The notes under the pieces: generated by a model | The model's database searches: none | The model's input: the letters and a program-made list of their open reading frames with translations, nothing else | What the model was told of the DNA's origin: nothing | Shown here: positions 58,525 through 64,000 of the stretch, piece by piece | Layout of the letters: every line of letters starts with the position of its first letter | Numbering within the stretch: the first letter of the stretch is position 1 | Made by a program: the position numbers and the translations under genes | NCBI GenBank assembly: GCA_922989275.2 | Contig: OV277869.1 | Span: 17,817,189 to 17,881,188, forward strand | Source: Gari tellinella | Taxonomy: Eukaryota; Mollusca; Bivalvia; Cardiida; Psammobiidae | Direction: 5' to 3' | Length of the DNA stretch: 64,000 nucleotides

Positions 58525-59715
58525 CTTCGGGCCAAATATTTCTGGTATGGCATGGCAAAGGACATTCAAAAGTATGTACGGGGCTGTGAGATGTGTAATC
58601 ATAATAAAGGGGTAACAAGACATTCAAAGAGTCCCCTCACCTTGTACCATGCGGGCGCCCCTATGGAACGAGTTCATTTGGATTTTCTTGGACCATTGCC
58701 AAAAACGACTAATGGGAATGAACACATATTGGTGATGGTAGATCAATTTACCAAGTGGGTTGAGTGTGTGCCCTTACCGGCACAGACTGCTGAAATGACA
58801 GCACAAGCCGCAGTGAATGAGTTCTTTGCCAGATTTGGGTATCCATTCCAGATATTCACAGATCAAGGCAGGAATTTTCAAAGCAGGTTATTTGCTAAAG
58901 TTTGTGAGCTACTGCTCATACACAAATCTAGGACAACCGCTTATCGTCCTTCTGCGAATGGGCAAGTGGAGCGTTATAACCGTACGCTGATGGATTCTGT
59001 CCGGTGCTACACGGATAAACATCAAAACCGATGGGATAAGCATCTAGCGCAAATTGCTGGTGCACTGAGAGCCTCGGTTAATCGAAACACGGGGTATACA
59101 CCAAACAGACTGATGTTGGGTAGGGAATTGAATACACCAGCGGACTTGATGTTTCCCTCCAAGAAATCTCAGAAGTTTCAAGAAGATGACTATGTTGCTG
59201 AGCTAGAGGAATCCATTAAATCTGCTCATGACACAGCAAGGAGTGTATTGAAAACCAATCAGAAACGGATGAAGAGAGATTATGATGTGAAGATAAGAGT
59301 AAGAGAGTACTCAGAAGGAGATCTTATCCTGTTGCTGGATACTGCCAGTGTGAAAGGAAAAAGTAAAAAACTGACTCCTCGCTGGAAGGGACCCTACCTG
59401 ATAGTGTCCAAGATGTCACCATACATTTATAGGGTGCGGTCGCAGAACAAGGTGTTCGTCATCAACCATGATAGAATGAAGTTATGCACCGACTCAAACA
59501 TCCCCAAATGGATCCACCAGCTCCGGGAACAAGGAGTTCTCGTTAATCAGAAGAACAAGTTGTATTGCTTGTGTAGGAAACCTGATACGGGAGAATTCAT
59601 GATCCAATGTGACCAATGTGGAGAATGGTTTCATGGGAACTGTGTAAAAGTAGAGGAAGCAAGAGCTCACGGAATCGACGAATATGTCTGTCCATTGTGC
59701 AAGATCGCTCAGTAG
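58525..59715 (+). CDS. Pol, second part: integrase with C-terminal PHD finger
   Basis: Same frame as the first part, after the TAA. Cys codons at 58584 and 58593 complete the His2Cys2 zinc site. The catalytic triad is Asp (58681), Asp (58861), Glu (58969), a D-D-35-E spacing: VHLDFLGPLP, IFTDQGRNFQS, NGQVERYNRTL. A GPY-type module follows (LTPRWKGPYLIVSKM). The last 50 codons (59560-59706) are a C4HC3 PHD finger: YCLCRKPDTGEFMIQCDQC, EWFHGNC, YVCPLC. PHD fingers typically read histone H3 tails, so it may guide insertion. Ends TAG at 59713. Confidence 0.9.
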   Translation, partial: LRAKYFWYGMAKDIQKYVRGCEMCNHNKGVTRHSKSPLTLYHAGAPMERVHLDFLGPLPKTTNGNEHILVMVDQFTKWVECVPLPAQTAEMTAQAAVNEFFARFGYPFQIFTDQGRNFQSRLFAKVCELLLIHKSRTTAYRPSANGQVERYNRTLMDSVRCYTDKHQNRWDKHLAQIAGALRASVNRNTGYTPNRLMLGRELNTPADLMFPSKKSQKFQEDDYVAELEESIKSAHDTARSVLKTNQKRMKRDYDVKIRVREYSEGDLILLLDTASVKGKSKKLTPRWKGPYLIVSKMSPYIYRVRSQNKVFVINHDRMKLCTDSNIPKWIHQLREQGVLVNQKNKLYCLCRKPDTGEFMIQCDQCGEWFHGNCVKVEEARAHGIDEYVCPLCKIAQ

Positions 59716-59724
59716 GGTTACTCT

Positions 59725-59753
59725 TACTAAGTGTATCTAATTTTATGTTTCAG
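59725..59753 (+). promoter_or_regulatory. Candidate branch point and 3' splice site before ORF3
   Basis: TACTAA (59725-59730), a pyrimidine-rich TTTTATGTTT and CAG ending at 59753, ten nt before the ORF3 ATG. With the GTATGT donor in the 5' LTR it would give a spliced ORF3 mRNA, as env is made in retroviruses. Inferred, not shown. Confidence 0.6.
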
Positions 59754-59763
59754 GTAGTTACAG

Positions 59764-62403
59764 ATGGACAGGTCGGACAGTGAGAGTCCCAGGAGAGGGT
59801 GGGTTCTGGAAAGATACCAGGGGACGTATGTGGATGAAGTGGTGCGAAATACCAGAAATAGGTTTTTGCTTGAGCCCAGTAGCCTCGTCACCAACCTTGG
59901 GTTGATAAGGACAATCACCCATGAGACGATGGCAGAGTGCATCGTGGGGCAATACAAACTTGCCGTGGAGAGAGGGAATTATGTGTGGGTGAGCCGGATG
60001 CAAAATGCTGCCACCATGTTCATGGACCGTTCTTGGATTGTAGAAAACATCCCCCACAAGAACCCACGGAAGAACATTAGTCTTCGGAAGGGCGGTGCCA
60101 GGACAGAGGCCCGCCAGGAGTGCAGGGACATTAGGTTGAGGGAGCAACCCAACATCTCAGTCTTGCACTTTGATGAAGGGCGCAGCAGAGACTCGGCGGA
60201 GGAGACATACCGGGGAAACAGTCAAGCTGCTGCCGAAGAAACTGTATCAACCCATGCTGTTGTCGAGGAGACCGCGTCCCTCTATGTTGAAGAGCGCAGC
60301 GGGGATCTGGCTGAGGACAGAGGCAGTAGAACCAGTCCAGCTGTTGCTGAGGAGACTTCTCCAGTATACAGGTATAGTGAAGGGCGCAGCGGGGACTCCC
60401 GAGCTGTTGCTAAGCGGCCGACAGGACACGTGGAGGAAAGGCGCAGCAGAAGTACGTCAGCTGTTGCCAGCGAGAGCTTAAGGAGAAGAGTGCCAGGGCC
60501 ACAGAATGTAATTGAGTCCCAGACCTTTTACAGTTCAACCAGGGACAACTCATCAAGTCGGAGGAGGGACGACCTAGTGGTGACCGTGAGGGAGGTAGAG
60601 AAGAGGCGGGCCACTACGTCAACTGAATTCCAACCACCCCCAAGAAAGAGGTCCAAGAAGACTTGCCCGATCTGTGGTCATTGCTCTGGAAAGATGAAAT
60701 GGCATGTTTACTACCATCTGCCAGTGGAGTTTACCATCTACTCAACAGAAGACAGGCCAGAAGAACACTTTCTGGACCACTGCAGGGCTACCGGGTTACG
60801 TTTCTTGGCTAGTGCTCTACTTGGCTCACAGAGCACCCTGCAGGACTTGCTGACGTTCACCAATGACAACTGGAGGTCAGAGGACAATCATCCAGTCACT
60901 CCGGAGATTGAAGAGGCGATCCAGAGGTTACACCGTCTGGTTACCCGTCAGAGAGTGGACGAGTTCATGTTGTCACCAGCCAACAGTGTGGCCTGCCTAA
61001 TCCATTGGCGACCACTGGCTTTTCTTTACAATCACCTTTCTGAGAGGCAAAGGGAGGACTTCAAGGCTGTATGCTCCAGTAAGAGACCGCGTCGACCAGC
61101 AGTCACCGTGGCAATGCCAGATATTCCAGTGGAGGTAGTTGAGGAGCAGGAGGAAGAGCATCAACCATCAGAGGTCACTCTCTGTAGTACAGAGCCGTAC
61201 TATGCGCGGTCTGCTGTCGAGGCGACCCCAGTACCTCAGGAAGTGTTTCAAGGGCCTGCTCCAGAGGCGACCCTAGTATCCCAGGATATGTATTATACCC
61301 GGTCTGCTGCTGAGGCGACCCAGGTACTTCAGGAAACGTTTCAAGGGCCTGCTCCCGAGGCGACCCTAGTATTGCAGGAAGTTTATCATGGGCCTGCTCC
61401 CGAGGCGACCCTAGTATCGCATGAAGTTTCTCATGGGCCTGTTTTTGAGGCGACCCTAGCAGCTCAAGAGAGGTTTCAAGGGCCTGCTCAACAGGCGACC
61501 CTGTCATCAATGTTCGCGACTCCATCAGTGGGACCAAGTAGCCAGACCAATACCTACATTGACCCATCACTCCCCAGGGCTTTTGATAGCCACTTTCACC
61601 TGGATAGGCTAAGTCTCCGGTTGGGCCAGCCCCTAGAGAGTGCAAAAGACAGCCTCAATGTGGATGTTGGGTATGGACCAGAGTGCAGGGTGGCACTTTC
61701 CGGTGGAGTCCTGGTTTACTGCGATCCAGAGCGATTTGGTGATCTACGCTTTCCGGATGATCCACGATGGAGGGTTGCAGTAGGAGTCCATCCTAAAAAG
61801 GCATCTAGGTTTGACGATCAGCAGTGGCAACAGCTGCAAGCCATCTTGTCGGATAACCGCGTTTCGGCGCTGGGTGAAGTTGGCCTAGATTTCTCTGACC
61901 CTGAGGCAACCTGGGATGTCCAAGAACGGGTTCTCAAGAAGGTTCTAAAAGTCTGCGGATTGGGCCATGTACTCGTCCTGCATGTGCGAGGTGGACGCAA
62001 GGATCCCCTTGGCAAAGAACCTCACGCCCGGTGTTTGAGGACCGTTCAGGATATGTGCTCGAGATATCAACGCATCCACCTCCATTGCTTCAACAGTAGC
62101 TACCAGATATATTCAGCGTGGAGGGGAGCCTTTCCAAATTGTGTCTTTGGTTTTACTGGACTGGTGACGAGGTTTTCGGAAGAACAACGGAATGCCCTCC
62201 GAGATATTCCTCTGGACCAGCTCTTGATAGAGACGGATTCTCCCTACCTTGAGATCCACCACAATCAGAGCTGCAACACGCCCGCCTACATCGGAGATGT
62301 TGCCAGAGCCGTTGCCGCCGTCAGACAACTACCGGTAGATGTCATAATACGGGCAACAGAGCAGACCGGAAGGAGTTTGTATGGATCCAGAACTGGGTAC
62401 TAA
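59764..62403 (+). CDS. ORF3 with C-terminal TatD-type nuclease domain
   Basis: 879 codons, same frame as pol but separated by its stop and 48 nt. Residues 1-110 are unrecognised (GWVLERYQGTYVDEVV). Residues 130-275 are Glu/Arg/Ser-rich with degenerate repeats (VEERSGDLAED, YSEGRSGDSRAV). A CPICGHCSGKMKWHVYYH zinc-type motif lies near 300-318, then a helical segment to about 445. Residues 475-585 hold about six repeats like FQGPAPEATLV. Residues 604-875 match TatD metal-dependent hydrolases: FDSHFHLD (HxH), VAVGVHP, ALGEVGLDF (Glu), VLHVRGG (His), HLHCFNSS (His), LIETDSPYL (Asp). All metal ligands are present, so a DNase or phosphohydrolase is plausible. No membrane segment or signal peptide, so it is not an env. 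Role for the element unknown. Confidence 0.9.
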   Translation: MDRSDSESPRRGWVLERYQGTYVDEVVRNTRNRFLLEPSSLVTNLGLIRTITHETMAECIVGQYKLAVERGNYVWVSRMQNAATMFMDRSWIVENIPHKNPRKNISLRKGGARTEARQECRDIRLREQPNISVLHFDEGRSRDSAEETYRGNSQAAAEETVSTHAVVEETASLYVEERSGDLAEDRGSRTSPAVAEETSPVYRYSEGRSGDSRAVAKRPTGHVEERRSRSTSAVASESLRRRVPGPQNVIESQTFYSSTRDNSSSRRRDDLVVTVREVEKRRATTSTEFQPPPRKRSKKTCPICGHCSGKMKWHVYYHLPVEFTIYSTEDRPEEHFLDHCRATGLRFLASALLGSQSTLQDLLTFTNDNWRSEDNHPVTPEIEEAIQRLHRLVTRQRVDEFMLSPANSVACLIHWRPLAFLYNHLSERQREDFKAVCSSKRPRRPAVTVAMPDIPVEVVEEQEEEHQPSEVTLCSTEPYYARSAVEATPVPQEVFQGPAPEATLVSQDMYYTRSAAEATQVLQETFQGPAPEATLVLQEVYHGPAPEATLVSHEVSHGPVFEATLAAQERFQGPAQQATLSSMFATPSVGPSSQTNTYIDPSLPRAFDSHFHLDRLSLRLGQPLESAKDSLNVDVGYGPECRVALSGGVLVYCDPERFGDLRFPDDPRWRVAVGVHPKKASRFDDQQWQQLQAILSDNRVSALGEVGLDFSDPEATWDVQERVLKKVLKVCGLGHVLVLHVRGGRKDPLGKEPHARCLRTVQDMCSRYQRIHLHCFNSSYQIYSAWRGAFPNCVFGFTGLVTRFSEEQRNALRDIPLDQLLIETDSPYLEIHHNQSCNTPAYIGDVARAVAAVRQLPVDVIIRATEQTGRSLYGSRTGY

Positions 62404-62460
62404 CCGTTCAACGGATTCATAGTAAAACCATATTCAGAGATTTTACCGGATTGGAGAGAG

Positions 62461-62657
62461 CCATCTGGAGACAGTGCTCAAATTGGTCCTAGATACCGTT
62501 TGAGGTCTATGTGTTTATTCCCGACTAGAAATAACCATCTGGAGACGGTGCTCAAATTGGTCCTAGATACCGTTTGAGGTCTATGTGTTGCTTCCCGACT
62601 AGAAATACCCATCTGGAGATAGTACTCAAATTGGTCGTAGGTATCGTTTGAGTATAG
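62461..62657 (+). repeat. 74-bp tandem repeat after ORF3
   Basis: Units at 62461-62534, 62535-62608 and 62609-62657 (partial): CCATCTGGAGAC..GTGCTCAAATTGGTCC..ACCGTTTGAGG. Lies in the 3' untranslated part just before the polypurine tract. Confidence 0.93.
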
Positions 62658-62731
62658 CCATATTCTCTAAGTATCTAGATGTAGTCGTTCATAGGAGAAG
62701 GTAGAACAAGGCCTTTATAGAACGGGGGGAA

Positions 62732-62986
62732 TGTGGTAGTTATGGTACTGAGGGCAGTTAGGTTTTAGCTACACAGTACCCACCGGAAGTTACGCAGTTA
62801 CGTATGTGAGTAGCACGCGCGCGTTAGGCACTACGATTCTGGAAGCCAAACAAGACACCCGCTGAATGCAGTGATCTTATTATTTATTGTATTTATTATC
62901 TATATATTTATTGTGAACCGATTCGTGACCTGGACAAGCCAGACAGTGGCTGGATAAGGTATGTTAAACTGTTAATCACTACTTTA
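62732..62986 (+). repeat. 3' LTR
   Basis: No difference from the 5' LTR was found by eye. Preceded by the polypurine tract GAACGGGGGGAA (about 62720-62731). Confidence 0.95.
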
Positions 62987-63192
62987 TCTGGCTTCAAACT
63001 TTTTGCATTGGAAAGAATAGATTTAGCGTAAACGCGTTTATTGGCAAATAATAATTTCTTCTTCGTTGTATTTTGTGATCAATACTAATGTACGTTAACC
63101 ATTTTTTTATAAGTCAAATCGATGGTTAAAGTATTGCTGTCTGAAAATATTCAAATTAAGTGAAAAACCTAGATGTTAAAGATAAAAGTGAA

Positions 63193-63258
63193 ACTGTTTT
63201 AATCAAGATGAGAAGCCGGACGATGCGGAGTCTGATCTGGATCCAAACTGTTTAAAAT
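63193..63258. repeat. Isolated core-1 palindrome
   Basis: AACTGTTTTAATCAAGATGAG, AGCCGGACGATGCGGAGTCTG, GATCCAAACTG. Confidence 0.5.
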
Positions 63259-63730
63259 TCAAATCAATTACTTCGACCGGTAGGCAAAGTGTTTGCTTTA
63301 ATCTATAATTAGGGGGTTACTGACCGCCCTCTATTTTAAATTAAGTGTATGACAGCAATGGTTATAACACATTATTCACAGCATTGGCCAGAATAGGTAC
63401 ACTACTACAATGTAATGCAGTCAAAACACTGAAAACCGAAGCTTTTCGGAGGAGAAAATACCTCTTCTATTTATATTTACAAGTCTAGACTATATATGTT
63501 TTAGTTGAATTATTTAAACGTTCCTTTTAAATGCTGATAAAGTGTGAAAGGTTAATGCGAAATATAAATACACTGCGGCTGTTATGATATACGCAAAAAC
63601 ATGTTTATTGGATTATTAATGCTTTCTCGACTTTCTATATATGCTTGTTCAAATATTACCTCTGTCACTGTATTAGTCCGAAATCACTGGCTTTTGCAAC
63701 CAGTTTGCATCCTAATCTAAAGCGTAGTTA
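63259..63730. other. No gene recognised
   Basis: AT-rich; nothing recognised. Confidence 0.35.
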
Positions 63731-63921
63731 CAGTGGAGAAAACGTTATTCTTTACAAATAAACGCGTTTACGTTAAAACTATTATTTCCATTGCAAACAG
63801 TTTACAGCCAGATCAAACGCTGATCTGGTTTCAAACTGTTTGCAATGATATTACATTGTATTTGTTTGAGCGTAATCGTGTTAACTGGTAAAATACAGAT
63901 GTATTAACGTCTTCTGCACTG
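63731..63921. mobile_element. MITE family A, palindrome centre deleted
   Basis: CAGTGGAGAAAACGTTATTC to CGTCTTCTGCACTG, TA flanks. The palindrome is reduced to AGCCAGATCAAACG|CTGATCTGG; both centre halves are gone. Confidence 0.87.
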
Positions 63922-64000
63922 TAATTGATGTTCAGTAAACAGTGTTCACTATTCAGGAATCTTGCAAACAGTATCCCCTTCTGAATATCCAATAGAGACT

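Larger units (their letters stand above)
52339..62986 (+). mobile_element. Ty3/Gypsy LTR retrotransposon with TatD-like third ORF
   Basis: Two 255-bp LTRs that look identical base for base, flanked by TCTG (52335-52338, 62987-62990), frame gag, pol (protease, reverse transcriptase, RNase H, integrase) and a third ORF. The domain order puts it in Ty3/Gypsy. The tRNA-Ser-like primer site recalls the Mag group, but this is only inference. Identical LTRs mean recent insertion. One in-frame stop in pol suggests this copy, as read, cannot make full integrase. Confidence 0.93.
52170..63071. mobile_element. MITE family A copy split by the Gypsy element
   Basis: Left part 52170-52338 (CCGTTTAAACCTAACG..GGGTTACCCGGCGTCTTATCTG) and right part 62987-63071 (TCTGGCTTCAAAC..AACGCGTTTATTGG..CTTCGTTG) make one A copy, cut in the right arm of its palindrome. 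Confidence 0.85.

Noticed and set aside
61175..61645. 156-codon minus-strand frame opposite ORF3
   Set aside because: Antisense of the ORF3 amino-acid repeats, open only because of their composition.
59764..62403. ORF3 as an envelope protein, making the element a retrovirus
   Set aside because: No signal peptide, transmembrane segment or fusion-type motif; the C-terminus is TatD-like instead.

Overview
The window looks like nuclear DNA of an invertebrate animal, most likely a bivalve mollusc. It is AT-rich, host exons are short and widely spaced with GT/AG borders, and it is crowded with short palindromic transposons, a non-LTR element, a Penelope-like fragment and a large Ty3/Gypsy element. 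The recurring palindromes (AGACGCCG..CGGCGTCT) resemble repeats I associate with heterodont bivalves such as Dreissena or Mya. That is memory, not a search. No bacterial operon, rRNA, CRISPR or genuine tRNA gene was seen.

Host gene: one gene runs on the minus strand across the left half. Seven exons (ATG at 34864, then 16631-16718, 9398-9738, 8883-9010, 8141-8322, 1621-1815, 1006-1240) join in frame into 438 codons and continue off the left edge. They encode a protein with two cyclic-nucleotide-binding domains. Its first intron is 17.9 kb and packed with MITEs.

Repeats: at least five MITE families with different terminal inverted repeats (called A, C, D, E, H here) carry versions of one central palindrome of about 55-60 bp. 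Two others (B, F) share a second palindrome. Nested insertions give a partial order of events: a D copy sits in an A copy at TTAA, a B copy sits in an A copy at TTAA, and the Gypsy element sits in an A copy. A 5'-truncated Penelope-like element with 167-bp inverted terminal repeats, each carrying a hammerhead-ribozyme motif, lies about 1 kb upstream of the host gene. A decayed LINE with a 9-bp target duplication occupies 46169-50033.

Gypsy element (52339-62986): it has two apparently identical 255-bp LTRs, a 4-bp TCTG target duplication, a primer-binding site resembling the end of tRNA-Ser, and a polypurine tract. Its proteins are unusual. Gag starts with a ComEA-like helix-hairpin-helix. Gag-pol is joined at a canonical UUUAAAC -1 slip site directly before the gag stop. 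The integrase ends in a PHD finger. A third ORF of 879 codons, preceded by a good branch point and 3' splice site, ends in a TatD-type nuclease domain with its metal ligands in place. One in-frame TAA interrupts the integrase zinc finger. This TatD/PHD/HhH element and the modular palindrome system are the main discoveries to follow up.
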